In this document: piece after piece, positions 22,978 through 33,164 of the stretch
Layout: each line of letters begins with the position of its first letter
Position numbering within the stretch: the stretch's first letter is position 1
NCBI RefSeq assembly: GCF_900142165.1
Contig: NZ_FQZY01000036.1
Location: 1 to 44,018, forward strand
DNA length: 44,018 nucleotides
DNA from: Hespellia stercorisuis DSM 15480
GTDB lineage: Bacteria; Bacillota; Clostridia; Lachnospirales; Lachnospiraceae
Direction: 5' to 3'
Notes under the pieces: model-generated
What the model was told of the DNA's origin: nothing
The model's database searches: none
The model's input: only the letters and a program-made list of their open reading frames with translations
Translations under genes and position numbers: made by a program

Positions 22978-24939
22978 ATGAGTCAGAATGCGAAAACAAA
23001 ACGAATGCAGGAACTGGTGGAAATTCTGAATCATGCCCGCCGGACTTATGAACAGGAAGACCGCGAGATTATGAGCAATCTGGAGTACGATAAGCTGTAC
23101 GATGAGCTGCTTGCTCTGGAGCATGATCTGGGAACGATCATGGCGAACAGCCCGACGGTCAACGTTGGATATGAAGTGCTGAGTGAACTCCCGAAGGAGC
23201 GGCATGAGCGGCCGATGCTCTCGCTGGATAAGACAAAAGAAGTCGACCAGCTGAAGGCGTTCCTCGGAGAGCAGAAGGCGGCGATTTCATGGAAGCTGGA
23301 CGGTCTTACGATTGTTCTGACTTACCAGAACGGGACGTTGGCGAAGGCTGTGACGAGAGGGAATGGTGAGATTGGTGAGGTGATCACCAACAATGCCAGA
23401 GTATTTCGGAATATCCCGCTTCATATTAATTATAAGGAAGAACTGATTCTGCGCGGCGAGGCCGTAATCGGATATAAGGACTTTGAGAAAATCAACGAAG
23501 AGATTGAGGATGTGGATGCGAAGTACAAGAATCCGAGAAATCTCTGCAGCGGCTCGGTGCGTCAGTTGAATAATGAGATTACTGCGCGGCGGAATGTGAA
23601 GTTTTTTGCATTTTCGCTGGTGAAGGCAGAGCATGTGGATTTTAAAAATTCCAGGATGGAGCAGATGCGGTGGCTGGCATCCCAGGGGTTTGATGTGGTG
23701 GAGAACCGGCCGGTCACGGCAGATACAATTGAGGATGAGGTGGCTTATTTTGCAGAGAAGATTGTCCGCAACGACTTCCCGTCAGATGGGCTGGTTTTGG
23801 TTTACGATGATATCGCATACGGACAGTCTCTAGGAAGTACAGCTAAATTCCCGCGGGATTCGTTTGCATTTAAATGGGCGGATGAGATCAAAGAGACGAA
23901 GCTGCTTGAGATTGAGTGGAGTCCGTCCCGGACGGGGCTGATCAATCCGGTGGCGATTTTTGAGCCGGTGGAACTGGAGGGCACCACGGTGAGCCGGGCG
24001 AGTGTGCATAACATCAGCATCATGGAGGAACTGGAGCTTGGGGTGGGGGACACGATTCAGGTGTACAAGGCCAACATGATCATTCCCCAGATTGCTGAGA
24101 ATGAGACGCGTAGCGGCGTGAAAGACATCCCCGCAGTCTGTCCGGTGTGTGGTGGAGACACAAAGATATCCCAGCAGAATGATGCGAAGTCTCTCTACTG
24201 CACGAACCCGGATTGTCAGGCAAAGCAGATCAAGTCATTTGCCCTGTTCGTGAGCAGGGATGCACTCAATGTGGATGGGCTGTCGGAGGCGACGCTGGAG
24301 AAATTTATAGCAAAAGGTTTCATAAAAAGCTACACGGACATTTTCCATTTAGATCGGTATGAAGAAGAAATCCGTACGATGGATGGATTCGGGGACAAAT
24401 CTTACCAGAATCTTATAAAAAGTGTGGATACGGCCAGAACGACGACCCTGCCAAAGCTGGTCTACGGGCTGGGGATCAGTGGAATCGGACTTGCCAATGC
24501 GAAGATTATCTGCAGGGCGCTGGATTTTGAAATCGAAAAAATCGTGCATGCAACAGTGGAGGAGCTTGGAGAGATAGACGGAGTCGGAGACGTGCTGGCA
24601 AAGGCATTTGTCGCGTATTTTACGGACGATGCCCACCGGGAATTGTTTTATCGCCTTCTGGATGAATTAATTATTCCAAAAGAGGAGATAAATAAAGAAG
24701 AGCAGATCTTTGCCGGTGTCAATTTTGTGATTACCGGGAGCGTGACACATTTCGCGAACCGCAATGAGGTGAAGGAAGTCATCGAGAGCAAGGGGGGAAA
24801 GGTGACCGGGTCGGTCACATCCAAGACGAATTATCTGATCAACAACGATGTGGCGTCAACCTCCTCGAAAAATAAAAAGGCGAATGATCTGGGGATTCCC
24901 ATCATCTCGGAGGAAGACTTCTTGCAAATGCTCGAATAA
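22978..24939 (+). CDS. ligA: NAD+-dependent DNA ligase LigA
   Basis: 653 residues, near the usual 670. Domains run Ia and adenylation (Lys106 in WKLDG is the AMP-acceptor; RGNGEIGE and RGEAVI follow), OB fold, a four-Cys zinc finger (CPVCGG, then CTNPDCQ), helix-hairpin-helix repeats (GISGIGLANAK, GEIDGVGDVLAKAF) and a C-terminal BRCT domain (FVITGSV to the end). It seals nicks in replication and repair. GGAGATAG precedes the ATG. It follows the pseudouridine synthase by 92 bases and precedes thioredoxin by 36. Confidence 0.95.
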   Translation: MSQNAKTKRMQELVEILNHARRTYEQEDREIMSNLEYDKLYDELLALEHDLGTIMANSPTVNVGYEVLSELPKERHERPMLSLDKTKEVDQLKAFLGEQKAAISWKLDGLTIVLTYQNGTLAKAVTRGNGEIGEVITNNARVFRNIPLHINYKEELILRGEAVIGYKDFEKINEEIEDVDAKYKNPRNLCSGSVRQLNNEITARRNVKFFAFSLVKAEHVDFKNSRMEQMRWLASQGFDVVENRPVTADTIEDEVAYFAEKIVRNDFPSDGLVLVYDDIAYGQSLGSTAKFPRDSFAFKWADEIKETKLLEIEWSPSRTGLINPVAIFEPVELEGTTVSRASVHNISIMEELELGVGDTIQVYKANMIIPQIAENETRSGVKDIPAVCPVCGGDTKISQQNDAKSLYCTNPDCQAKQIKSFALFVSRDALNVDGLSEATLEKFIAKGFIKSYTDIFHLDRYEEEIRTMDGFGDKSYQNLIKSVDTARTTTLPKLVYGLGISGIGLANAKIICRALDFEIEKIVHATVEELGEIDGVGDVLAKAFVAYFTDDAHRELFYRLLDELIIPKEEINKEEQIFAGVNFVITGSVTHFANRNEVKEVIESKGGKVTGSVTSKTNYLINNDVASTSSKNKKANDLGIPIISEEDFLQMLE

Positions 24940-24975
24940 AAAGGTATTATGGGAGAAAGACAGGAGGAAACGCAT

Positions 24976-25290
24976 ATGATACATGTAACGTCAAAAAATT
25001 TTGAAGAAGAAGTTGTTAAGTCAGACAAGCCGGTGCTGTTGGATTTCTGGGCAGCCTGGTGTGGACCGTGCAGCGGATTTGCGCCGATACTGGATCAGTT
25101 CGAGACGGAGAACCCGGGGAAGGTGAAGATCGGTAAAGTGAATGTCGATGAGGAACCGGAACTGGCCCGCAGATTTTTGGTGATGAGTATTCCGACAATC
25201 CTGCTTCTTGAGAAGGGTGAGAAGAAAGCAGTGACAGTGGGAGCACTGGGGCTGGCCGACCTGGAGGCATGGGTAAACGCGAACGTTTAA
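24976..25290 (+). CDS. trxA: Thioredoxin
   Basis: 104 residues with the WCGPC redox site at 28-32, the cis-Pro in MSIPTILL and the normal thioredoxin length. It reduces protein disulfides with electrons from thioredoxin reductase. AGGAGG at 24962-24967 sets the start at 24976; an in-frame ATG at 24949 would place that ribosome site inside the gene. One oddity is Ser-Gly right after the active site (CGPCSGF, where CGPCKM is common). The gene ends just before a long terminator. Confidence 0.93.
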   Translation: MIHVTSKNFEEEVVKSDKPVLLDFWAAWCGPCSGFAPILDQFETENPGKVKIGKVNVDEEPELARRFLVMSIPTILLLEKGEKKAVTVGALGLADLEAWVNANV

Positions 25291-25370
25291 AAGCAGAGAC
25301 GGTAGAGACAGATGCTGTGGGTTGCTGAAGTCAGGAAGTACAGCGGATGGTGAAGAATCCTCCGCTTTGG

Positions 25371-25416
25371 AAACGGTATCTGCCGGAGGAGAAAATCCTG
25401 CGGCAGATACCGTTTT
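25371..25416. terminator. Strong terminator after trxA
   Basis: 15-bp perfect arms (25371-25385 with 25401-25415) close a loop that itself pairs AGGA/TCCT; TTTT ends it. A second inverted pair, AGCGGA/TCCGCT, flanks it on the left. The rest of the 336-base gap 25291-25626 holds the clpX-like promoter and nothing else seen. Confidence 0.8.
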
Positions 25417-25492
25417 GCGGTCCTTGGACAGTCCGTGGCTTTGAGTGCACAAACACCGGGAGGTGGGGAGGGGGACTTTAGAAAAAGTTTAC

Positions 25493-25521
25493 TTGTATGC
25501 ATAATGCTTCTGGTTTATAAT
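25493..25521 (+). promoter_or_regulatory. Promoter of the clpX-like gene
   Basis: TTGTAT (25493-25498), a 17-base spacer and a perfect TATAAT (25516-25521), about 100 bases before the start codon. Confidence 0.6.
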
Positions 25522-25626
25522 GTTTCCATGGACTATTCCCGCAGGAGGCATCCGGCTTTGCGATACGGCAGAGAAGTGATGACCGAAAAGATAGAAAGCA
25601 GGAATAGTGGAAGGAAAGGATAAATT

Positions 25627-27108
25627 ATGTCAGATAAAGAATACATAGACAGTGAGATTGTGGAAGAAAAAGAAGATCAGAACCTTTCGGGAGATGACAC
25701 GGATGTCATTACTCTGGGAACTGAACAGAATATAGAGGATACAGCGGAGAAGGACGGCGATGACGATGACTACGAAAAAGTCTGCTTTATCTGTCACAGA
25801 CCGGAGAGCACCGCGGGGAAGATGATTGAACTTCCGAACAATATAACCGTATGCTCTGATTGTATGCAGAAAAGCTTCGATGCGATGACCAACGGTTCCA
25901 TCGATTACAGTAAGTTAATGAATACACCGGGAATCCAGTTTCTGAATCTGTCTGATCTGGAAAATCGTGTTCCGCAAAAGCAGAAGATCAAAAAGAAAAA
26001 AGAAAGCAAGGCTCCGGAACTGAATATCAGTGAGATCCCGGCGCCACATAAGATCAAGGCACAGCTGGACGGATATGTTGTCGGACAGGAGTATGCCAAG
26101 AAAGCAATGTCTGTTGCGGTTTATAATCACTATAAGCGTGTTGCGACAGACACCATGGACGATATCGAGATTGAGAAGTCCAACATGCTGATGATCGGAC
26201 CGACAGGCTGCGGCAAGACCTATCTTGTGAAGACACTGGCGAAGCTGCTGGATGTGCCGCTCGCGATCACAGATGCAACCTCCCTGACAGAGGCAGGATA
26301 TATCGGTGACGACATCGAGAGTGTGGTATCAAAGCTTCTCGCTGCGGCGGATAACGACGTCGAGAAAGCGGAGCGCGGAATTATCTTTATTGATGAGATT
26401 GATAAAATTGCCAAAAAGAAAAACACAAGTCAGCGCGATGTAAGTGGGGAGTCTGTACAGCAGGGAATGCTGAAGCTTCTGGAGGGCAGCGAAGTGGAAG
26501 TTCCGGTGGGAGCAAACAGCAAGAATGCCATGGTACCACTTACGACTGTGAACACAAAGAACATCCTCTTCATCTGCGGAGGCGCATTTCCGGATTTGGA
26601 AGAAATCATCAAAGAGCGGCTGAGCAAGCAGAGTTCCATGGGATTCAACTCGGAGCTGAAGGACAAATACGATCACGACAAGGATTTACTGTCGAAGGTC
26701 ACGGTTGAGGATCTGCGCAATTTCGGAATGATTCCGGAGTTCATTGGACGTCTTCCGATTATCTTTACCCTGAAGGGCCTGGATGCGGATATGCTGGTCA
26801 AAATCCTGAAGGAGCCAAAGAACGCTATCTTAAAACAATACCAGAAGCTTCTCGCACTGGATGAGGTAAAACTGGATTTCGAGGATGAAGCCCTGAAGGC
26901 AATCGCAGAAAAAGCCATGAAAAAAGACACCGGAGCCAGAGCACTCCGGGCCATTATAGAGGAGTTTATGCTGGATATCATGTATGAGATACCAAAAGAT
27001 GACAACATCGGTCAGGTGATCATCACAAAGTCCTACATAGAAGGAACAGGAGGACCGATCATCACCCTCCGCGGTCAGGATGTCCCAAGAATCCAGGCCA
27101 AGCAATAA
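25627..27108 (+). CDS. clpX: ClpX-like AAA+ unfoldase, divergent
   Basis: 493 residues, longer than ClpX (~420). An acidic tail (residues 1-50) precedes a four-Cys zinc domain (Cys53, 56, 76, 79). The AAA+ core shows Walker A GPTGCGKT, pore loop GYIGDD (GYVGED in classic ClpX), Walker B IIFIDEID and sensor 2 GARALR. The ClpP-docking loop reads SSMGFNSE where IGFG is usual, and the RKH pore loop is replaced by SKNAMVP. No clpP adjoins. It is clearly ClpX family, but whether it feeds ClpP, and which substrates it chooses, is uncertain; it may be a second ClpX paralogue. GGAAAGGA precedes the ATG. Confidence 0.82.
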   Translation: MSDKEYIDSEIVEEKEDQNLSGDDTDVITLGTEQNIEDTAEKDGDDDDYEKVCFICHRPESTAGKMIELPNNITVCSDCMQKSFDAMTNGSIDYSKLMNTPGIQFLNLSDLENRVPQKQKIKKKKESKAPELNISEIPAPHKIKAQLDGYVVGQEYAKKAMSVAVYNHYKRVATDTMDDIEIEKSNMLMIGPTGCGKTYLVKTLAKLLDVPLAITDATSLTEAGYIGDDIESVVSKLLAAADNDVEKAERGIIFIDEIDKIAKKKNTSQRDVSGESVQQGMLKLLEGSEVEVPVGANSKNAMVPLTTVNTKNILFICGGAFPDLEEIIKERLSKQSSMGFNSELKDKYDHDKDLLSKVTVEDLRNFGMIPEFIGRLPIIFTLKGLDADMLVKILKEPKNAILKQYQKLLALDEVKLDFEDEALKAIAEKAMKKDTGARALRAIIEEFMLDIMYEIPKDDNIGQVIITKSYIEGTGGPIITLRGQDVPRIQAKQ

Positions 27109-27284
27109 GGCGGGTGGCACACCAACTAATTCAGTAGTAAGAATACCCCTAAGCTTTTTTCCCCGCAAGCGCAGCGAAGCAGCCAGGAAGTCAATCGCTG
27201 GTAATGTTATGGGGGGACGAACAGGCTGAGCGGCTGCCGGTGGGGGGGCCGGGCGCGTAGAGTGCGTCGTGTAATTTCTTATAG

Positions 27285-27408
27285 AAAAAACCGGGGATGC
27301 CCGGGGTGAAATTCGTTTTCCAAAACGAATTTCAAGAACACGTGAGGCGAGCAGGCATCAAGCCCGCTTGCCGATTGTGTTCGGTCCCCGGAGCATCCCC
27401 GGTTTTTT
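27285..27408. terminator. Multibranched palindrome between convergent clpX-like and pyrG genes
   Basis: The outer 16-bp stem, A6CCGGGGATGC with its complement (27285-27300 / 27393-27408), is extended by CCGGGG/CCCCGG (27301-27306 / 27386-27391). Inside are two arms. Arm A is 13 bp (27307-27319 with 27322-27334). Arm B is GAACAC/GTGTTC (27336-27341 / 27377-27382), capped by GGCGAGC/GCTTGCC with an inner GGC/GCC. The A6/T6 ends make it a terminator for both genes. The rest of 27109-27490 shows GCGAAGC-type words only. Confidence 0.75.
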
Positions 27409-27490
27409 ATATTAGGAATTGCCGACAAACGGTCAGCGCACAGACCGCCCATCGGCAGCCGCGACAAGCCGTCCCGTTCACCAAATCCCC

Positions 27491-29095
27491 CTACCCGCGA
27501 TACTTCAAAGCGGCTTCAACAAACCCTTTGAAGAGTGGATGTGGGCGGTTTGGTCTGGACTTCAGTTCCGGGTGAGCCTGCGTGGCGATAAACCACGGGT
27601 GGTCCGGAATCTCGATCATCTCCACGATCCTTCCGTCCGGTGAGAGACCGGAGAGGAGCATTCCATGATTGATGAGATCATCGCGATAGTCATTGTTGAC
27701 CTCATAGCGATGGCGGTGACGCTCAGAAATCTCACCCTCACCGTATAGTTCGTAGGCTTTGGAGGACTGATCCAGAACACATGGATAAGCACCGAGTCTC
27801 AGTGTTCCGCCGATATCCTCAATGCCAATCTGATCCGGCATGATGTGGATGACCGGGTGTGTGGTATCCGGTGCCAGTTCCACACTGTGTGCGTCGTTGA
27901 AGCCGACCACGTCGCGGGCAAATTCTACGATTGAAAGCTGCATGCCAAGGCAGAGTCCAAGGAATGGAACGTTATGGGTTCTTGCATATTTGATGGCTTC
28001 AATTTTTCCGTTGATTCCGCGGTCGCCGAAACCGCCTGGAACAAGGATTCCGCTGACATCACCGAGCTGTTCCGCTACATTTTCCGGTGTGACGGTCTCA
28101 GAGTCCACCCATTTAATATTCACCGTAGTGTGGCTGAAGATACCGCCGTGCTTGAGAGCTTCTACAACACTGATATACGCATCGTGGAGCTGGATATACT
28201 TGCCGACCAGAGCAACCGTGACCTCTGAGGTCGGAGTCTTCAGGCAGTCGACCATTTCCGTCCAGTCCTTCAGATCCGGCTCTGGACAGTCCAGGTGCAG
28301 GCATTCGCACACAACGCCGGCAAGATTTTCAGCCTCCATGGCAAGCGGTGCCTCATACAGGTATTCTACATCCAGATTCTGTAGAACGTGGTTGGCAGGT
28401 ACGTTACAGAAGAGTGAAATCTTGTCCTTCATGGCAGGCTCGAGAGGCAGCTCAGAACGGCACACGATGACATCCGGCTGGATACCGATTTTCTGCAGCT
28501 CTTTTACACTTGCCTGAGTAGGTTTGGTCTTGAGTTCGCCGGACGCTCTCAGGTAAGGAATCAGAGTGACGTGGATGAGGGCGACATTATCATGACCTCT
28601 GTCGTGCTGGAACTGTCTGATCGCCTCCAGAAATGGCTCACTCTCGATGTCACCGACAGTACCGCCTACTTCGATGATGGCAATCTCCGTGTCTGTGGCA
28701 GCCGGATTGCGGTAGAAACGGCTCTTGATTTCGTTAGTGATATGTGGGATTACCTGAACGGTACCTCCTCCGAAATCCCCGCGACGCTCTTTCTGCAGAA
28801 CGGACCAGTAGATTTTTCCGGTGGTTACATTTGAATTTTTTGTGAGGCTTTCGTCGATGAAACGCTCGTAATGTCCGAGATCCAGATCGGTCTCAGCACC
28901 GTCATCTGTGACGAATACCTCCCCGTGCTGAACCGGGTTCATGGTTCCGGGGTCGATGTTGATGTATGGATCGAATTTCTGCATGGTTACCGTGTACCCA
29001 CGGGCCTTCAACAGACGTCCTAAAGATGCTGCGGTGATTCCTTTTCCGAGACCGGATACGACTCCACCTGTTACAAATACATATTTTACTGCCAT
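27491..29095 (-). CDS. pyrG: CTP synthase
   Basis: 534 residues, full length. The N-terminal synthetase domain starts with [17 protein letters not shown] (the P-loop) and holds the [16 protein letters not shown] and [11 protein letters not shown] motifs. The C-terminal class I glutamine amidotransferase has the Cys nucleophile in GLCLGMQ, with His-Glu in AQAHPELKS. It converts UTP to CTP using ammonia from Gln. AGGAGG precedes the ATG on the minus strand. I looked for the pyrG reiterative/attenuator leader known in Gram-positives and did not find a convincing one. A TCGAC/GTCGA hairpin and a CTGTC/GACAG hairpin lie in the 200 bases upstream. Confidence 0.96.
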   Translation of the reverse strand: MAVKYVFVTGGVVSGLGKGITAASLGRLLKARGYTVTMQKFDPYINIDPGTMNPVQHGEVFVTDDGAETDLDLGHYERFIDESLTKNSNVTTGKIYWSVLQKERRGDFGGGTVQVIPHITNEIKSRFYRNPAATDTEIAIIEVGGTVGDIESEPFLEAIRQFQHDRGHDNVALIHVTLIPYLRASGELKTKPTQASVKELQKIGIQPDVIVCRSELPLEPAMKDKISLFCNVPANHVLQNLDVEYLYEAPLAMEAENLAGVVCECLHLDCPEPDLKDWTEMVDCLKTPTSEVTVALVGKYIQLHDAYISVVEALKHGGIFSHTTVNIKWVDSETVTPENVAEQLGDVSGILVPGGFGDRGINGKIEAIKYARTHNVPFLGLCLGMQLSIVEFARDVVGFNDAHSVELAPDTTHPVIHIMPDQIGIEDIGGTLRLGAYPCVLDQSSKAYELYGEGEISERHRHRYEVNNDYRDDLINHGMLLSGLSPDGRIVEMIEIPDHPWFIATQAHPELKSRPNRPHPLFKGFVEAALKYRG

Positions 29096-29313
29096 ATGAT
29101 CCTCCTATGTGAATTTGAATTAATGAGTTCTGGGGCTTTGGATTCTCTTTATCGACTTTTTTGGAGAATAGTCGATTCGGGCTTTGCTGATACTGTCAGA
29201 TTTTAGACAGCTAAAAAATACTTAAAAAGTATACACCCAAATAAAAAGAAAATATAGTATTTTTTGAAAAACAAAGTAAAACACACTGTAAAACAAAAGA
29301 AGGTAAGAAATAA

Positions 29314-29351
29314 GAAAAAAAGGACAGAAATTCCCTACAGAATTTCCGTCC
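29314..29351 (-). terminator. Terminator of the DUF1846 gene
   Basis: On the minus strand a 12-bp stem GGACGGAAATTC / GAATTTCTGTCC with one wobble and a 6-base loop is followed by a T run (A run at 29314-29321 on plus). Confidence 0.9.
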
Positions 29352-29373
29352 CCATTGACGAATACGTTCTCTT

Positions 29374-30852
29374 TTAGTGGTAGTGCTGTTTGGTCTCGTA
29401 GGTTGCCTCGGATGTGAGATCTACACCAAGTTTTTTGAATACTTTGATATCGACATCGGACAGCATGACTGAGGTGTGTACCTGGCAGCCCTTCAGGTTC
29501 GGAACCTGTGCCAGCGCCCGGTCTGCCGCCGGATTTGTGTAGGAGCTGGTGGACAGTGCAATCAAAACCTCGTCGGTGTGAAGTCTTGGGTTTTTGCTCT
29601 GCAGGTAGTCCACCTTCAGCTTCTGGATCGGTTCGATAGCCTCAGGAGAAATCACGTGTTGTTCGTGACTGATTCCAGCGAGATCCTTCAGTGCGTTCAG
29701 CAAAAGTGCGGCAGAAGCTCCGAGTAGATTGGTGGTTTTTCCGGTGATGATCCGGCCATCCCCGAGTTCCATTGCCGCGGCCGGACCATCGGTCTCTCTG
29801 GCACGGGACAATGCGGCATCCACCACCCTGCGGTCGTGAACGGTGACCCCGATCTGGTTCATCAGAAGTTCGATTTTCAGTGCCTCGTCCTCGCTGCTCT
29901 CGCCCTTCAGCAGTGATCCGAGCGCATGGTAATAACGGCGGATAATCTCCTGTCTGGAAGCCTCCTGGCACGCTGCATCATCACTGATACAGTTTCCGGC
30001 CATATTGACGCCCATGTCAGTAGGTGATTTATAAGGACTTTCCCCGTATATTTTTTCAAACATGGTGTTCAGAACCGGAAAGATCTCCACATCACGGTTG
30101 TAGTTGACTGTGGTCTTGCCGTATGCCTCCAGATGAAACGGATCAATCATGTTGATGTCGTTTAAGTCCGCGGTGGCAGCCTCATACGCCAGATTGACCG
30201 GGTGCTTCAGCGGAAGATTCCAGATCGGAAATGTCTCGAACTTGGCATATCCGGCGCGGATGCCGCGTTTTTCCTCGTGGTAGAGCTGGGAGAGGCAGGT
30301 TGCCATCTTGCCGCTGCCGGGTCCCGGTGCTGTGATGATCACCAGCGGGCGTGTTGTCTCAATATAATCGTTTCTGCCAAATCCCTCATCGCTTACGATG
30401 TGTGGAATGTTGGAAGGATAGCCGTCGATAGAGTAGTGCAGGTAGACCTTAATGCCAAGGTGCTCCAGCCTGTTTTCGAACAAGTTGGCGCTGGTCTGAC
30501 CACTGTACTGCGTGATTACCACACTGCCGACAAAAAGTCCGTTGTCCTTGAAAGAATCAATCAGACGGAGAACATCCAGATCATAGGTGATGCCAAGGTC
30601 TCCGCGAATCTTATTCTTCTCGATATCTTTTGCGCTGATGGCGATGACAATCTCGGCCTGGTCGCTGAGCTGCTTGAGCAGACGGAGCTTACTGTCCGGT
30701 TCAAAGCCGGGCAGCACGCGTGCTGCATGGTAGTCGTCAAACAGTTTGCCGCCAAATTCCAGGTATAGTTTGTTGTCAAATTGATCGATGCGTTCACGAA
30801 TATGCTGAGACTGCATATCCAGGTATTTTTGATTGTCAAATCCTATTTTCAT
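29374..30852 (-). CDS. DUF1846 family protein
   Basis: 492 residues, full length for DUF1846, a conserved Firmicute family of unknown function. The N-terminal half has a P-loop-like APGPGSGKMATCLSQLYHE stretch, suggesting nucleotide binding; other conserved parts are GFDNQKYLDMQS at the start and MGVNMAGNCISDD. It has no signal peptide or membrane segments and is probably cytoplasmic. It is a single gene, divergent from ftsH. On the minus strand TTGTAA, an 18-base spacer and TATACT (30909-30938) form its likely promoter. GGGGAAGG precedes the ATG. Confidence 0.85.
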   Translation of the reverse strand: MKIGFDNQKYLDMQSQHIRERIDQFDNKLYLEFGGKLFDDYHAARVLPGFEPDSKLRLLKQLSDQAEIVIAISAKDIEKNKIRGDLGITYDLDVLRLIDSFKDNGLFVGSVVITQYSGQTSANLFENRLEHLGIKVYLHYSIDGYPSNIPHIVSDEGFGRNDYIETTRPLVIITAPGPGSGKMATCLSQLYHEEKRGIRAGYAKFETFPIWNLPLKHPVNLAYEAATADLNDINMIDPFHLEAYGKTTVNYNRDVEIFPVLNTMFEKIYGESPYKSPTDMGVNMAGNCISDDAACQEASRQEIIRRYYHALGSLLKGESSEDEALKIELLMNQIGVTVHDRRVVDAALSRARETDGPAAAMELGDGRIITGKTTNLLGASAALLLNALKDLAGISHEQHVISPEAIEPIQKLKVDYLQSKNPRLHTDEVLIALSTSSYTNPAADRALAQVPNLKGCQVHTSVMLSDVDIKVFKKLGVDLTSEATYETKQHYH

Positions 30853-30908
30853 ATATGACCTTCCCCTTGTCTGATGTTTTATAATTTTTTTACCCCAATA
30901 CAGTCTAT

Positions 30909-30938
30909 AGTATACTATAAAACCCCCTTAGTTTACAA
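30909..30938 (-). promoter_or_regulatory. Promoter of the DUF1846 gene
   Basis: On the minus strand: TTGTAA (30938-30933), an 18-base spacer, TATACT (30914-30909). Its -10 lies in the palindrome ATAGTATACTAT. Confidence 0.5.
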
Positions 30939-30957
30939 TATTTTCATAATGTTTTTA

Positions 30958-30986
30958 TTGATTTATGTGGAGTTCATACTTATAAT
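30958..30986 (+). promoter_or_regulatory. ftsH promoter
   Basis: TTGATT (30958-30963), a 17-base spacer and TATAAT (30981-30986), 28 bases before the start codon. Confidence 0.75.
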
Positions 30987-31014
30987 AAAGCATATGACGT
31001 TTAGGAGGAGAAAA

Positions 31015-33069
31015 ATGGACAACCAAAATAATAAAAATAACCAAAGTCCGCGGAACGGAAAGCAGGGATGGATGGTTATTTTAATTACCACACTGCTGAC
31101 TGCTTTTCTGGTATACGGTCTGTATTCTATGATGCAGAGCGGCAGCCCGGAAGAGATTACTTATAATAAGTTCCTGAAGATGATTGATGAGGGGAAGGTT
31201 GAGAAGGTTACGATATCATCCAGCCAGATTTACATCACATCAAAAGATGACAAGAACAAAAGTACGGCAAATGAAATCGAGAACGCACTGACAGGAACAG
31301 AAAATCAGAAAGAACAGGCGGAGAAGGAACCTGATTACTATACCGGTCTTGTGAAGGACGATACGCTGTCCGACAAGCTGTATGCGGCCGGGGTGGAATA
31401 CGAGCAGGAGATTCCGGATACGACCTCGTCCATGATGTTTGAGATTTTTGTGACAGTGATTCTTCCGATCCTGATGCTGGTACTGCTCTTTGTATTTATG
31501 ACCAGAAAGATGTCAAAGGGCGGCGGCATGATGGGAATCGGGAAGAGTAATGCAAAAGTATACGTGGAAAAAGAAACAGGTGTCACTTTTGCGGATGTGG
31601 CAGGACAGGACGAGGCGAAAGAGTCTCTGGAGGAAGTCGTAGATTTCCTTCACAATCCTGGAAAATACACTGGAATCGGAGCGAAGCTTCCGAAAGGAGC
31701 ATTGCTTGTGGGACCTCCGGGAACCGGTAAGACATTGCTTGCGAAGGCGGTTGCAGGAGAAGCAAAGGTACCGTTCTTCTCACTTTCCGGATCCGCATTT
31801 GTGGAGATGTATGTCGGTGTCGGCGCATCCCGTGTGCGTGATCTGTTCAAGCAGGCACAGCAGATGGCACCGTGTATCGTGTTTATCGATGAGATTGATG
31901 CCATCGGCAAGAGCCGTGACACTGGCATGGGAAGTAATGACGAGCGTGAGCAGACCCTGAATCAGCTTCTGGCGGAGATGGATGGATTTGATACGAACAA
32001 GGGACTGCTTCTGCTGGCGGCGACCAACAGACCAGAGGTTCTCGATCCGGCACTTTTGAGACCGGGACGTTTCGACAGACGGATTGTCGTGGACAAGCCG
32101 GATTTGAAAGGACGTATTGATACCCTGAAGGTACACTCCAAAGAGGTGAAGATGGATGAGACGGTCGATCTGGAGGGCATCGCACTTGCGACGTCAGGTG
32201 CAGTGGGATCGGATCTTGCGAATATGATCAATGAGGCGGCAATCAACGCAGTTAAGAACGGCAGACAGGTCGTGTGCCAGAATGATTTGTTTGAGGCGGT
32301 CGAGGTCGTGCTGGTCGGCAAGGAAAAGAAAGACCGGATCATGAGCAAAGAAGAACGCCGGATCGTGTCTTACCATGAGGTGGGTCATGCGCTGGTAAGT
32401 GCATTGCAGAAGGATTCGGAGCCGGTGCAGAAGATTACGATCGTGCCGAGAACGATGGGAGCACTGGGCTACGTAATGCAGACACCCGAGGAGGAAAAGT
32501 TCCTCAACACGAAGAAGGAGCTGGAGGCTATGCTGGTGGGAATGCTGGCTGGCCGTGCGGCGGAAGAGATCGTGTTCGACACGGTGACGACCGGTGCATC
32601 CAACGATATCGAAAAAGCGACGAAGATCGCGAGAGCCATGATTACTCAGTATGGTATGTCCGAAAAATTCGGACTGATCGGACTGGAATCTATACAGAAC
32701 CGTTATTTGGATGGCCGTGCGGTGATGAACTGCAGTGATGACACCGCGGGCGAGATTGATAAAGAAGTGATGGGCATGCTGAAGTATGCTTATGAAGAAG
32801 CGAAGAGACTGCTCAATGAGAATCGTGAGGCACTGGATAAAATAGCGGCCTTCCTGATTGAGAAGGAGACCATCACCGGCAAGGAATTTATGAAGATATT
32901 CCGTGAAGTTAAGGGAATCGAAGAACCGGAGGAAGGCGCAGCGGCAGAGAGCACTTCCAGAGAAGAACGCATCATCATGAAACCGGCAGCGGAGCAGAAT
33001 GCGGAGGAAGAGACAGAATCTAAAGCAGGGATCGAGGTTGCGGATGAGGATGCATTTGAGGCAGAGTAA
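31015..33069 (+). CDS. ftsH: Membrane AAA+ zinc protease FtsH
   Basis: 684 residues. Two N-terminal membrane segments (about 19-38 and 140-160) flank an outside loop. The AAA+ ATPase has Walker A GPPGTGKT at 233-240, Walker [13 protein letters not shown] and the SRH RPGRFDR. The M41 metalloprotease carries HEVGH at 454-458. FtsH degrades damaged membrane proteins and some cytoplasmic regulators. The acidic tail (about 630-684) is common in the family. AGGAGG fixes the start at 31015; earlier in-frame ATGs lie upstream of the promoter -10. An embedded terminator/promoter separates it from uvrC. Confidence 0.96.
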   Translation: MDNQNNKNNQSPRNGKQGWMVILITTLLTAFLVYGLYSMMQSGSPEEITYNKFLKMIDEGKVEKVTISSSQIYITSKDDKNKSTANEIENALTGTENQKEQAEKEPDYYTGLVKDDTLSDKLYAAGVEYEQEIPDTTSSMMFEIFVTVILPILMLVLLFVFMTRKMSKGGGMMGIGKSNAKVYVEKETGVTFADVAGQDEAKESLEEVVDFLHNPGKYTGIGAKLPKGALLVGPPGTGKTLLAKAVAGEAKVPFFSLSGSAFVEMYVGVGASRVRDLFKQAQQMAPCIVFIDEIDAIGKSRDTGMGSNDEREQTLNQLLAEMDGFDTNKGLLLLAATNRPEVLDPALLRPGRFDRRIVVDKPDLKGRIDTLKVHSKEVKMDETVDLEGIALATSGAVGSDLANMINEAAINAVKNGRQVVCQNDLFEAVEVVLVGKEKKDRIMSKEERRIVSYHEVGHALVSALQKDSEPVQKITIVPRTMGALGYVMQTPEEEKFLNTKKELEAMLVGMLAGRAAEEIVFDTVTTGASNDIEKATKIARAMITQYGMSEKFGLIGLESIQNRYLDGRAVMNCSDDTAGEIDKEVMGMLKYAYEEAKRLLNENREALDKIAAFLIEKETITGKEFMKIFREVKGIEEPEEGAAAESTSREERIIMKPAAEQNAEEETESKAGIEVADEDAFEAE

Positions 33070-33105
33070 GCGGCCGTGCCGGCAGTAATAAAATGTTCAA
33101 AGAAT

Positions 33106-33139
33106 AAAAAAGGACAAGGCAATTTGCCTTGTCCTTTTT
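33106..33139 (+). terminator. ftsH terminator, overlapping the uvrC promoter
   Basis: Perfect arms AAAAAGGACAAGGCAA / TTGCCTTGTCCTTTTT (33107-33122 with 33124-33139); the tip must open to form a loop. The A-run/T-run ends make it bidirectional. Confidence 0.9.
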
Positions 33140-33157
33140 GCACATTCAAAGTATAAT
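33129..33157 (+). promoter_or_regulatory. uvrC promoter, giving a near-leaderless mRNA
   Basis: TTGTCC (33129-33134) lies within the 3' arm of the ftsH terminator; a 17-base spacer leads to a perfect TATAAT (33152-33157). Transcription should begin near 33164-33165, which is the first base of the uvrC ATG. Confidence 0.65.
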
Positions 33158-33164
33158 ATAACTT

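Noticed and set aside
25435-25623. 62-residue open frame before the clpX-like gene
   Set aside because: It overlaps the promoter, has no ribosome site, and its product matches nothing recognisable.
29096-29260. pyrG attenuator
   Set aside because: No strong terminator stem with T run lies between a promoter and the ATG; only AT-rich and small hairpins are seen.
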